From NCBI RefSeq assembly GCF_005877905.1, contig NZ_SWDV01000031.1, forward strand, positions 50,507 through 114,506: a stretch of DNA of 64,000 nt. Reading direction: 5' to 3'. Source of the stretch: Pseudomonas nicosulfuronedens. Its GTDB lineage: Bacteria; Pseudomonadota; Gammaproteobacteria; Pseudomonadales; Pseudomonadaceae. The notes beneath the pieces were generated by a model. That model worked only from the letters and a program-made list of their open reading frames with translations. It made no database searches and was not told the DNA's origin. Positions within the stretch are counted from its first letter, which is position 1. Each line of letters starts with the position of its first letter. Below, piece after piece: positions 40,472-49,116 of the stretch. The position numbers were made by a program, and so were the translations under genes.

Positions 40472-40491
40472 GGTCGGAGCGTGAGCTGCAG

Positions 40492-40518
40492 AAAAGGCGA
40501 CCTTCGGGTCGCCTTTTT
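40492..40518 (+). terminator. Intrinsic terminator after nfuA
   Basis: A4-GGCGACC, TTCG loop, GGTCGCC-T5, 21 bases past the stop. Confidence 0.9.
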
Positions 40519-40545
40519 CGTTGGTGGATAACCGCTCAGATGCAT

Positions 40546-40620
40546 GCGTAGGGCGCATAACCCGGAACGGGTTATCCGCCGCAATGGCGGATAACGCCTG
40601 AGGCGTTATTCGCCCTACGC
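40546..40620. repeat. Multi-hairpin palindromic repeat
   Basis: GCGTAGGGCG and CGCCCTACGC close a set of three nested hairpins built on ATAACCC/GGGTTAT, CCGCC/GGCGG and ATAACGCC/GGCGTTAT. The element resembles the 61502-61540 palindrome (GCAGGGCGTATAACGCG core), so it is a second repeat family. Confidence 0.75.
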
Positions 40621-40633
40621 AATGCTGTTCTTC

Positions 40634-40674
40634 GTAGGACCGAGGGGGACGCCCAGTCCTTGCTCGCGAACCAA
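40634..40674. repeat. REP half-unit
   Basis: GTAGGACCGAGGGGGACGCC followed by TTGCTCGCGAACC, the same unit as at 39701 and 56392 but without the facing partner. Confidence 0.65.
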
Positions 40675-40689
40675 CCCCGCACAACACCG

Positions 40690-41856
40690 TCAGGCCTGCG
40701 CCATTTCTCGCCGCCCCGACCACATCACCACCAGCGCCACCAGCAGCACCGGCCACACCAGCAGGTTTACCGCGCCCCAGCCGACGCTGGTGATCAGCGC
40801 GCCGGAGCTGAACGACATCAGCGCCGCCAGGCTGCCATTGCCCAGTTCCATCAGCCCCTGCGCGTGGCCTCGCTCCTGTGGCGCATGGCCGAAGGCGAGC
40901 AGCGTGGTGCCGGCTACCAGCATCAGGTTCCAGCCCATGCCCAGCAGCAATGAGCTGACCAGGAACTGCGCCACCGACTGCCCGCTCAGGGCCACTGCCG
41001 CGCTCATCGCCAGCAGCGCCATGCCGATCCAGGCCACCCGGCGACCGCCGAGGCGATCCACCAGCGGGCCTGCGACGAAAGCCGGCAGGAACATCCCCAG
41101 CACATGCCACTGGATCACGCTCACCGAGCGTTCCAGCGGCAGCCCGCAGAAGCTCATGGCCAGCGGCGTGGCGTTCATGATCAGGATCATCAGTCCATGG
41201 CCGGCAGCGGTGCAGGCCATGGCGGCGCGGACCGGCGGGCGCGACAGCAGCTCGCGCATCGCCTTCCAGCCGCCAGTGGAGGGCGCGGGCGCTGCGCCTT
41301 CCGGCAGGCGGCTGAGTACCGCGATGGCAACCAGGGCCAACCCGGCAATTGCCAGGTAGGAGCCCACGAAGGGCGCGGGCAGTGCGTTGCGCGACCACAG
41401 CGCCAGACTCGGCGCGAGCAGGGCGGCCAGCACGCCACCGCCGATCACGTAGGCCGTGGCGCGGCCCTTGTGCGACTCATCCACTGCCTCCAGCGCGGCG
41501 AAGCGGTAGTACATCGCCGATGCCTGGTAAGCCCCGATGGGCAGCGCGCCGAGGCAGAACAGCAGGAAGTCCGCCAGCCACACGCCCAGCGCGCAGAGGA
41601 GCCCGCCGAGTACGCCGCCGGCCGCGCCCAGCAACAACCCGCGTCGGCGGCCATGGCGCTGCATGAACAGCGACAGCGGCTGTACCGCCAGCAGGTTGCC
41701 CAGCACCAGAATCGCCAGCGGCAAGGTCGCCAGGCTGTTGAGCGGCGTGAGTTGCGCGCCCACCAGCGAGGTGAGGGTGATACCGATCAGCGAGCAGGAC
41801 CAGTACAACGCCTGGCTGGTGAACAGCAGACGGATGGCCGGAATGCGCAGCAGCAT
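40690..41856 (-). CDS. MFS transporter
   Basis: 388 residues with 12 hydrophobic segments. The inter-repeat loop after TM2-3 carries MQRHGRRRGLLLGA, the usual MFS charged motif. The substrate is not evident. Its start lies nine bases after the stop of the DUF1272 gene, which in turn follows the GlxA-type regulator, so the three probably form one minus-strand operon in which the regulator controls the exporter. PAO1 position PA1848. Confidence 0.88.
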   Translation of the reverse strand: MLLRIPAIRLLFTSQALYWSCSLIGITLTSLVGAQLTPLNSLATLPLAILVLGNLLAVQPLSLFMQRHGRRRGLLLGAAGGVLGGLLCALGVWLADFLLFCLGALPIGAYQASAMYYRFAALEAVDESHKGRATAYVIGGGVLAALLAPSLALWSRNALPAPFVGSYLAIAGLALVAIAVLSRLPEGAAPAPSTGGWKAMRELLSRPPVRAAMACTAAGHGLMILIMNATPLAMSFCGLPLERSVSVIQWHVLGMFLPAFVAGPLVDRLGGRRVAWIGMALLAMSAAVALSGQSVAQFLVSSLLLGMGWNLMLVAGTTLLAFGHAPQERGHAQGLMELGNGSLAALMSFSSGALITSVGWGAVNLLVWPVLLVALVVMWSGRREMAQA

Positions 41857-41865
41857 GATGCTTCC

Positions 41866-42108
41866 TCAGCCCTGGCAGCCGGCGGGCTTCAGCACCCGCT
41901 GGGTCGAGGCTGGATTGGCGGCGAGCTTTTCCAGCGGGCGGCGCGGGCGCGGCACCAGCTCGCCGCCGCAGTTGGGGCAATGGCCGTGCAGTACCTGTTC
42001 GGCGCAGTCGCTGCAGAATGTGCATTCGAAGCTGCAGATACGGGCGTCGGCGCAGTCGCCGGGCAGGTCGCGGTCGCAGCATTCGCAGCCGGGGCGGAGT
42101 TCGAGCAT
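41866..42108 (-). CDS. DUF1272 cysteine-rich small protein
   Basis: 80 residues from the ATG at 42108, preceded by AGGAGG. Eight cysteines in CECC, CADARICSFECTFCSDC and CPNC arrangement, plus a histidine, suggest a zinc-ribbon or RING-like metal-binding fold. DUF1272 function is unknown. It lies between a GlxA-type regulator and an MFS transporter in the same orientation. Confidence 0.9.
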   Translation of the reverse strand: MLELRPGCECCDRDLPGDCADARICSFECTFCSDCAEQVLHGHCPNCGGELVPRPRRPLEKLAANPASTQRVLKPAGCQG

Positions 42109-42136
42109 GGCAGTCCTCCTGTGGGGGTTGTCGTTG

Positions 42137-43141
42137 TCAGTGCAACTGGCCAAAGCGCTCGGCGTATTCCTGCGGGCTGATCGCCAGGTGCTTGTGGAAG
42201 GTGCGGCGCAGGTTCTCCGGATGGCCGAAGCCGCACAGCCGCGACACCGTGCTGATCGACGCCTGGGCGTCCTGCAGCAGCGCGCGCGCCGCTTCCAGGC
42301 GTACCCGTTCGACGTAGCGGCCAGGCCCCATGCCCAGTTCGCTGATGAACACCCGCGAGAGTGTGCGCGGGCTCATGCAGGCCTGCTCGGCCAGGGCTTC
42401 CAGCGACAGGTCATGGCCCAGGTGGGCGGGAATCCACTCCAGCAGCGCGGCCAGGCGCGGCGTGCGGGTCGGCTCCGGGGTCAGCCAGTGACTGAACTGC
42501 GCCTGCCCGCCGGGGCGCTTGAGGAACATCACCAGCCGCCGCGCCACCGCCAGTGCCAGCGCGCGGCCGAGGTCGGCTTCCACCAATGCCAGGGCGAGGT
42601 CGATGCCGGCGGTGACGCCCGCCGAGGTGAATACGTGATCGTCGCCGTCGCGGCGCTGCGGATCGTAGGTGTGCAGGCGATTGCCCTGGACGAGCACTTC
42701 GGGAAAGCCTGCGCACAGCTCGTCGACATCCGCCCAGTGGGTGGTGGCCGGACGGCCGTTGAGGACGCCGGCAGCTGCGAGGATCAGTGCACCGGAGCAT
42801 ACCGAGCCGAGCCGGCGCACCCGGGGTTCGGCGGCGGCCAGCCAGTGCAGCAGGTCGGTGTTTTCGCACTGCGCCGGAACGCCTAGCCCGCCGGGGACCA
42901 GCAGGGTATCCAGGGTGGTGGGATCGACTTCCCGCCACCCTTGATCGGCGCAGATGCGGATGCCCGCCGAGGTCGCCACCGGCCCGGCCTGTTCGCCCAG
43001 CACCAGCAGTTCATAGAGCGGTGCCAGGCCCTGGCGCTGGCGCTCGACATTGGCGGAGGCGAACACCTGCAGCGGCCCGGTGATGTCCAGGCTCATGACC
43101 TCGGGGTAGAGCAGGCAGGCGATGCGGCGCGGCGATTCCAT
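42137..43141 (-). CDS. GlxA-type transcriptional regulator (DJ-1/PfpI + AraC)
   Basis: 334 residues. The N-terminal DJ-1/PfpI-like domain (about 1-190) has the nucleophile-elbow cysteine C115 (GSVCSGALIL); the C-terminal AraC domain carries both HTH motifs (LSLEALAEQACMSPRTLSRVF and ASISTVSRLCGFGHPENLRR). Such regulators respond to choline/carnitine-type amines or other small molecules and activate adjacent genes; the ligand is unknown. It likely controls the DUF1272-MFS genes directly downstream. Confidence 0.92.
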   Translation of the reverse strand: MESPRRIACLLYPEVMSLDITGPLQVFASANVERQRQGLAPLYELLVLGEQAGPVATSAGIRICADQGWREVDPTTLDTLLVPGGLGVPAQCENTDLLHWLAAAEPRVRRLGSVCSGALILAAAGVLNGRPATTHWADVDELCAGFPEVLVQGNRLHTYDPQRRDGDDHVFTSAGVTAGIDLALALVEADLGRALALAVARRLVMFLKRPGGQAQFSHWLTPEPTRTPRLAALLEWIPAHLGHDLSLEALAEQACMSPRTLSRVFISELGMGPGRYVERVRLEAARALLQDAQASISTVSRLCGFGHPENLRRTFHKHLAISPQEYAERFGQLH

Positions 43142-43225
43142 GGCAACACTCGTTCAGTGGATGGAACGAGTGTGGCGATGACCGGCGCTGGCGGCAACGT
43201 CAGTCATCCCACGAATCTTGCCAAG

Positions 43226-46200
43226 TTATGCCGCGGGGGTCTTTGCAGAACCCAGCCGATAGGCGCTGGCATACAGCACCGGCAGCACCACCAGCGTCAG
43301 CAGCGTGGCGAAGCCCAGGCCGAACATGATCACCACCGACATGCTCTGGAAGAAGGCGTCCAGCAGCAATGGCGCCAGGCCGAGGATGGTGGTCAATGCG
43401 GTCAGGCAGATCGGCCGCAGACGCGCGCAGGCAGCATTGACCAGCGCCTCGCGCGGTGGCTGGCCGCTTTCGGCGAGGTTGTCGACTTCCTCCAGCAGCA
43501 CGATGCCGTTGCGCACCAGCATCCCGGACAGGCTCAGCAGCCCCAGCAGGGCCATGAAGCCGAACGGGATGCCGGTGAGCAGGAAGCCGACGGTTACTCC
43601 GATCATCGCCAGCGGCACGGTGAGCCAGATCAGCAACGCCTTGCGCGGTGAGGAGAACATCAGCACGGTGATGATGAACATCGCCAGGAAGGCCATCGGC
43701 AGGCTGCCGAGCACGCCGTTGCGGGCGTCGCCGGAGCTTTCCACGTCGCCGCCCCAGGCCAGCTCGTAGCCCGGTGGCAGTTGCAGCGCTTCGATCTGCG
43801 GGCGCACGCGGGCCAGCAGTTGCGAGGAGGTTTCGCCGCTGTGCGGGGCGACGTCGGCCATCACCGTCAGGGTGCGCTTGCGGTCCTGACGCAGGATCAG
43901 CGGGTCTTCCCAGACGCTGTCGAAGCCGCCGACCACTTGCTCGATGGGCAGGTAGCGCTGGCTCACCGGACTCCACAGCATCAGGTCGTTGATCTGCCCG
44001 GCAGTCAGCTCGCTCTCCCGTACGACGATGGGCAATTGCTGGGTGCCGTCGCGGTAGAGACCCACCGAGAGGCCGCTGAAACTCATGCGCAGCAGGCTGT
44101 CCAGGTCGCCCTTGTCGATGCCCAGTTCACGGCCGCGGGCTTCGTTGAACTGTGGGCGCACCAGCAGCGCGCGGGCCTGCCAGTCGTGGCTGACGCCGGT
44201 GGCGACAGGGTCGGCGGCGAGGATGTCACCGACCTGGGCTCCGAGGCGGCGCAGCTCCTGCGGATCGGAGCCGGTCAGGCGCACTTCGATGGCACTGCCG
44301 TTGGACGGGCCGAACATCAGGCGCTTGAGGCCGGTCTGCACCTGCGGGTAGTGCTCGTCGAGGTAATGCTGCAGGTCGGCGATCAGCCCGGGAATCTGCG
44401 CGCGGTTCTCGGTGCGCACCAGCACCTGGGCGTAGTTGGCGTGCTGGCGTTCGGCGCCGTAGGTGAGGATGAAACGGGGCGCGCCCTGGCCGATGCTGGT
44501 CACGGTGCGCTCGACGCCGGGCAGGGCGGTGATGTGCTGGTCGATCTCGGCGGCCAGGTCGCGGGTGTGCTCGATGGCCGTGCCCTGGGGCAGCCACAGG
44601 TCAACGAAGAACATCGGCGTGTTGGCCGGCGGGAAGAAGTTCTGCCGCACCTGGGAGAAGCCCAGCAGGGACGCAGCCAGCGCCAGGGCCAGTACGCCCA
44701 GGGTCAGCGTGCGCTGGCGCAGGCAGGCTTGCAGCAGGGCACGGTAGGCGCGATACAGCCAGCCCTGGTGCGGCTCGGCGCTGTCGCCTTGCACCGGCAT
44801 GCGGGCGAAGGCCCAGCGGGCGAACAGCGGCGCCAGGGTCATGGCGGTGACCCAGCTGAGCAGCAGCGACACCAGCAGCACGTCGAACAGCGAGCGGCAG
44901 TACTCGCCGGTGGAGTCCGAGGACAGCCCGATGGGCGCGAAGGCCAGCACCGCAATCACCGTTGCTCCCAGCAGGGGCAGGGCGGTGAGGCGGACGATGT
45001 GACGGATCGCGGCGTCGATGCCCTGGCCGCGCAGGCGGCCCACCAGCACGCCCTCGACCACCACGATGGCGTTGTCCACCAGCATGCACAGGGAAATGAT
45101 CAGCGCGCCGAGGCTGATGCGTTGCAACTCGATGCCCAGCAGGTACATCAGCAGCAGGCTGCCCAGCACGTTGATCGCCAGTACCCCGGCGATCACCACG
45201 CCGCTGCGCAGGCCCATGAAGATCAACAGGGTGCCGACGACGATGCCCAGCGCGAGGACGAAGCTGAGCAGGAAACCGTTCACCGCGCCGTGAACTTCCA
45301 CCGCCTGGTCGTAGAACGGCGTGAGTTGCATGCCGGCGGGGCGCTCGCTTTCCAGCTGGTCGAGGCGCAGGTGCACGGCGTCACCGACCTTCACCACGTT
45401 CACCTGCGGGGCGAAGGCGATGCCCAGCGCCAGGGCGGGGTTGCCGTCGGCGCGCCAGAGGTGGCTGGGGGTATCGGTGAAACCGCGCTTGACCGTGGCG
45501 ATGTCGCCCAGGCGGATCAACTGGGCGCTGCCCGGCGCACTGACCAGCAGTTGTTCCAGTTCCGAGACGTCAGTGAATTCGCCGGTGGGGTGCAGGCGGA
45601 TACTCTCGCTGCCGACGCGCAGGCTACCGGCGTCGGACACCACGTTCTGACGGGTCAGCAGGTTCACCAGGCGAGTCAGCGGCACGCCCATGGCGGTCAT
45701 CTTTTCCCGCGAGACGTCCACTTGGACCTGTTCTGCCTGCAGGCCTGAGACCACTACCTTGCTCACGCCCGGTACCAGCACCAGCTCACGGCGCAGGTAG
45801 TCGGCGTAGTCGCGCAGCTCCTGGTAGCTGTAGCCCTTGCCGGACAACGACAGGAGGATGCCGTAGACGTCACCGAAATCGTCGTTCACCTGCGGCGGCG
45901 AGACGCCCGGCGGCAGGTGCGGGGCGAGGTCGTTGACCTTGCGCCGCAATTCGTCCCATATCTGCGGCAGCTCGCCTGCGCGGTACTGCGGCTTCACGTT
46001 GACGGTGATCTGTGACAGCCCGGCGCTGGAGATCGAAGTGAGCTTGTCGACATAGGCCAGTTGCTGGATGGCGTTCTCCAGCGGGTAGGTGACTTCTTCT
46101 TCCACCTGCTGCGGCGAGGCGCCGGCGTAGCGGGTGGCGACCACAGCGGTTTTCACTGTGAAGGCAGGGTCTTCCAGGCGGCCGATCTCGAGGATGGCGT

Positions 46201-46279
46201 AGAGGCCGCCGAGGGATAGCAGGAGGATGACGATCCAGCTGCTGACCTTGTTTTTCAGAAAGTAGCCGGTGATATCCAT
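43226..46279 (-). CDS. RND efflux pump inner-membrane transporter (HAE-1-like)
   Basis: 1017 residues from the ATG at 46279. The fold is a standard RND pump: TM1 (VSSWIVILLLSLGGLY), a large periplasmic porter domain, a TM2-6 block, a second porter domain and TM7-12. The TM4 acidic pair that normally reads DD is D402-N403 here (CMLVDNAIVVVEG), a pattern seen in TriC-like and some other RND subgroups. It overlaps the adaptor gene (TGATG), so both are translated together. No outer-membrane channel gene is adjacent; the pump probably recruits OprM or another shared channel. The substrate is unknown. Confidence 0.92.
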   Translation of the reverse strand: MDITGYFLKNKVSSWIVILLLSLGGLYAILEIGRLEDPAFTVKTAVVATRYAGASPQQVEEEVTYPLENAIQQLAYVDKLTSISSAGLSQITVNVKPQYRAGELPQIWDELRRKVNDLAPHLPPGVSPPQVNDDFGDVYGILLSLSGKGYSYQELRDYADYLRRELVLVPGVSKVVVSGLQAEQVQVDVSREKMTAMGVPLTRLVNLLTRQNVVSDAGSLRVGSESIRLHPTGEFTDVSELEQLLVSAPGSAQLIRLGDIATVKRGFTDTPSHLWRADGNPALALGIAFAPQVNVVKVGDAVHLRLDQLESERPAGMQLTPFYDQAVEVHGAVNGFLLSFVLALGIVVGTLLIFMGLRSGVVIAGVLAINVLGSLLLMYLLGIELQRISLGALIISLCMLVDNAIVVVEGVLVGRLRGQGIDAAIRHIVRLTALPLLGATVIAVLAFAPIGLSSDSTGEYCRSLFDVLLVSLLLSWVTAMTLAPLFARWAFARMPVQGDSAEPHQGWLYRAYRALLQACLRQRTLTLGVLALALAASLLGFSQVRQNFFPPANTPMFFVDLWLPQGTAIEHTRDLAAEIDQHITALPGVERTVTSIGQGAPRFILTYGAERQHANYAQVLVRTENRAQIPGLIADLQHYLDEHYPQVQTGLKRLMFGPSNGSAIEVRLTGSDPQELRRLGAQVGDILAADPVATGVSHDWQARALLVRPQFNEARGRELGIDKGDLDSLLRMSFSGLSVGLYRDGTQQLPIVVRESELTAGQINDLMLWSPVSQRYLPIEQVVGGFDSVWEDPLILRQDRKRTLTVMADVAPHSGETSSQLLARVRPQIEALQLPPGYELAWGGDVESSGDARNGVLGSLPMAFLAMFIITVLMFSSPRKALLIWLTVPLAMIGVTVGFLLTGIPFGFMALLGLLSLSGMLVRNGIVLLEEVDNLAESGQPPREALVNAACARLRPICLTALTTILGLAPLLLDAFFQSMSVVIMFGLGFATLLTLVVLPVLYASAYRLGSAKTPAA

Positions 46280-47361
46280 CACAGCCCCCGTTCGCGTTGC
46301 CACGGGCGCACGCGCTGGCCTTCACGCAGCTCGGCGGTGCCGGCGGCGACGATGCGCTCGCCTGGCTCCAGCCCGGAGAGAATCTGGATGCCTTCCGTGC
46401 CGGGCTGGCCGAGCTTCACTTCGCGGCGCTCGACGTGCAGCGCGTCACCGTCACCTTTCACTACCCATACCTGGCTCAGTCCCGGCGCGCTGTTATCGGC
46501 GCTGAACACCGCTTCCACCGGCACCCGCAGTACCGCCTGGGCATCGCGGCCGAGCTGGGCGAAGTCCACCTCGACGGTGGCGCTCATGCCCGGCAGCAGG
46601 GTCACGTCCCTGGGGCGCTCGAGGGTGAGGGTGACGGTGTAGCTCAGGGTCGCCGGGTCGGGGCGGGTGCTGTGCTCCTTGTAATGCGCGGGGAAATCGC
46701 GTCCCGGCACGCGGGCCAGGCGCACGATGGGCTGGTAGTCGCTGCGCAGGCTGGCGCCGTCGACGCGCTCGAGCAGGCTCTCCGGCAGCTGGAACTGCAC
46801 GTCGTAGGTATCGGCCGATTGCAGGATCGCCACCGGCTGCTTGGGCTGCAGCATCTGGTGGTTCTGTACCGGCACCTGGGCGATGACCCCGGCGAAGGGC
46901 GCTTCCAGGCGCGCATAGCCCAGCTCCTGGCGGGCCAGTTTCAGCGCGGCTTCGGCGGAATCCAGCTGGGCCTTGCGCTGGTCCAGTTCGGCGCGGGCCA
47001 CCAGTTGCCGCTCGTTGAGCGTGGCGACGCGCTGGTACTGGGCGCGGGCCAGGTTATAGCTGGCCTCGCGGTCGCGCAGGCGCAGGCGCAAGTCGGCGTC
47101 GTCCAGCTCGGCAATCGATTGGCCGCGCTCGACGCGCTGGCCCTGTTTCACCGAGAGCGTCTTGAGATGGCCGGCGATACGGAAGGAGAGGTCGACTTCA
47201 TCCGAGGCCACCAGTTGGCCGGGGAACTGACGCACACCTTCGGCAGTGGCGGCGGGCACGCTGTAGAGCTTCACCGGGCGCACGGTGTCGACCGGCGCCG
47301 AGGGAGTCGGGCCACAGCCGACCAGCAGGCCGGCGAGCAGAAGGCAGGCGGGCGTTTTCAC
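46279..47361 (-). CDS. RND periplasmic adaptor (membrane fusion) lipoprotein
   Basis: 360 residues from the GTG at 47361, with AGAGGA eight bases upstream. A lipobox at LLAGLLVGC gives a lipidated periplasmic protein anchored in the inner membrane. The adaptor hairpin (about 90-170), the lipoyl half-motifs around FRIAGHLKTLSVKQGQRV and LEAPFAGVIAQV, and the beta-barrel domain with TVEVDFAQLG are all present. It bridges the RND pump downstream to an outer-membrane channel. The first gene of this minus-strand operon lies 135 bases past the DUF4256 gene. Confidence 0.93.
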   Translation of the reverse strand: MKTPACLLLAGLLVGCGPTPSAPVDTVRPVKLYSVPAATAEGVRQFPGQLVASDEVDLSFRIAGHLKTLSVKQGQRVERGQSIAELDDADLRLRLRDREASYNLARAQYQRVATLNERQLVARAELDQRKAQLDSAEAALKLARQELGYARLEAPFAGVIAQVPVQNHQMLQPKQPVAILQSADTYDVQFQLPESLLERVDGASLRSDYQPIVRLARVPGRDFPAHYKEHSTRPDPATLSYTVTLTLERPRDVTLLPGMSATVEVDFAQLGRDAQAVLRVPVEAVFSADNSAPGLSQVWVVKGDGDALHVERREVKLGQPGTEGIQILSGLEPGERIVAAGTAELREGQRVRPWQRERGL

Positions 47362-47496
47362 GCGGGAATCCTCTGAAATTGAGCGGTGCAACAAGGCTGC
47401 GCGCCGCTCGGAGAAGTCCGCCTGACATGAGTCAAGACGCGCCAGACGGCTCAGGGAAAGTTCAGCAGCTGTACAGGGTTCGTTCAGAAACAGCCG

Positions 47497-48042
47497 TCAG
47501 ACCTTCAACACGCCACGAAAACCCCGCGCGGCGTAATAGGACTGCACACCATTGTGGTAGGTGAAGACCCGCTCGTAGCGGCGGTCGCCGAACAGCGCGC
47601 CGTCGAGCTTGCGCATCGAACCCGGGGTGCGCAGCCAGCTGGAGGTCTTCTGATCGAAGCTGCCCAGCTCCTGTAACTGCCGGTACTGCGCCTCGTCCAG
47701 CAGCTCGATGCCGATCTGCGCGGCCAGCTCGGTGGCGCAGCCAGCAGGCTTGTCCTTCTTGCGCGCGTCCAGGGCGTCGCGGTCGTAGCAGAGGCTGCGG
47801 CGGCCAGCCGGGGTCTCGGCGGAGCAGTCGAAGAACAGGAGGGCGCCGCTGGCGCTCTCGCGGCCGACCACGTCGGGTTCGCCGCCGGTTTCTTCCATCT
47901 GCTCCAGGGCCTTGAGCTTGGCCGGGGCGGCCTCCAGGCGCGCCTGGACTTCCACCCAGTCGATGCCCTTGTGGCGTTGCGGATGCTGGTCGAAGCGGGC
48001 CTGCAAGGTGGCCAGCAGGGTATCGCGCTGCTTTGCGTTCAT
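47497..48042 (-). CDS. DUF4256 protein
   Basis: 181 residues. The family core GGEPDVVGRESASGALLFFDCSAETPAGRRSL then LCYDRDALDARKKDKP and the C-terminal GALFGDRRYERVFTYHNG are recognised. DUF4256 function is unknown; some members neighbour stress and detoxification genes. It is monocistronic between the RND operon and the HD-GYP gene. Confidence 0.85.
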   Translation of the reverse strand: MNAKQRDTLLATLQARFDQHPQRHKGIDWVEVQARLEAAPAKLKALEQMEETGGEPDVVGRESASGALLFFDCSAETPAGRRSLCYDRDALDARKKDKPAGCATELAAQIGIELLDEAQYRQLQELGSFDQKTSSWLRTPGSMRKLDGALFGDRRYERVFTYHNGVQSYYAARGFRGVLKV

Positions 48043-48114
48043 TCGCCATCTCCCTGGAGTGATTTCTTCAGCGATGGCAAAGCAGTAAAGCAGGAAAACG
48101 CTGGCTCGCCCCGT

Positions 48115-49116
48115 CTAGCCGGCGTCGCCCCAGCGCTCGCGCACCGCGAGGATGTCCGGCAGGCAGTCGAGGAACAGCTCCACCAGCTCCGGGTCGAACT
48201 GGCTGCCTTTTTCCCGACGCAGCAGTTCCACCGCCTCGTCGATGCTCCACGCCGGCTTGTACGGGCGCACGCTGGTCAGCGCGTCGAACACGTCGGCGAT
48301 GGCGACGATGCGCCCCTCGATGGGAATCTCCTCGCCGCGCAGACCCTTCGGATAGCCGGTGCCGTCCCAGCGCTCGTGGTGGGTGAGGGCGATGCTGCGG
48401 GCCAGGCGCAGCAGGTTGGAGTCGTGCTCGCCGATGATCCGTGCGCCGATTTCCGGGTGCTGGCGCATCACCGCCCATTCGTGCTCGTCGAGCCGGCCGG
48501 GTTTCTGCAGGATGGCGTCTGGAATACCGATCTTGCCCACGTCGTGCATGGGCGCGGCATTGAGCAGGTCGTCGGCGGCCTTCTCGGAGTAGCCGGCAGC
48601 GCGCGCCAGGATGTGCGCGTAGTGGCTCATGCGGATGACGTGCAGGCCGGTCTCGTTGTCCTTGTACTCGGACGCCTTGCCCAGGCGCTGGACGATCTGC
48701 AGGCGCGTCTCGCGCAGTTCCTCCACGCGCACCAGCGACAGGTGCGTGCGTACCCGTGCCTTGACGATGGGCGGGCTGACCGGCTTGGTGATGTAGTCCA
48801 CGGCGCCGACCTCGAAGCCCTTGGCTTCGTCCGGCACATCGGCCAGGGCGGTGACGAAGATCACCGGGATGGCGCAGGTCGCTTGCTCGGCCTTGAGTCG
48901 CTGGCACACCTCGAAGCCGGTCATGCCGGGCATCATCACGTCGAGCAGGATCAGCTCCGGGCGCTCGCGATTGGCCAGTTCCAGGGCCTTCTCGCCATCC
49001 TTGGCGAACAACAGGCGGTAGTCGTCCTGCAGAATGTGGCGCAGCACCTGCAGGTTGGTGGCCTCGTCGTCCACCAACAGCAGGCAGGGCCGATGATCTT
49101 GGGCGGTCAGGGTCAT
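48115..49116 (-). CDS. HD-GYP cyclic-di-GMP phosphodiesterase response regulator
   Basis: 333 residues. An N-terminal receiver has the phosphoacceptor D59 (LILLDVMMPG) with LVDDE before it and KP at 111-112. The HD-GYP domain has H191-D192 (HDVGKIGIPD) and HHERWDGTGYP at 246-256, so the metal site and GYP motif look active. It hydrolyses cyclic-di-GMP to GMP via pGpG, under control of phosphorylation. Its start overlaps the hybrid kinase stop by four bases (ATGA), so that kinase is the likely phosphodonor. Confidence 0.95.
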   Translation of the reverse strand: MTLTAQDHRPCLLLVDDEATNLQVLRHILQDDYRLLFAKDGEKALELANRERPELILLDVMMPGMTGFEVCQRLKAEQATCAIPVIFVTALADVPDEAKGFEVGAVDYITKPVSPPIVKARVRTHLSLVRVEELRETRLQIVQRLGKASEYKDNETGLHVIRMSHYAHILARAAGYSEKAADDLLNAAPMHDVGKIGIPDAILQKPGRLDEHEWAVMRQHPEIGARIIGEHDSNLLRLARSIALTHHERWDGTGYPKGLRGEEIPIEGRIVAIADVFDALTSVRPYKPAWSIDEAVELLRREKGSQFDPELVELFLDCLPDILAVRERWGDAG

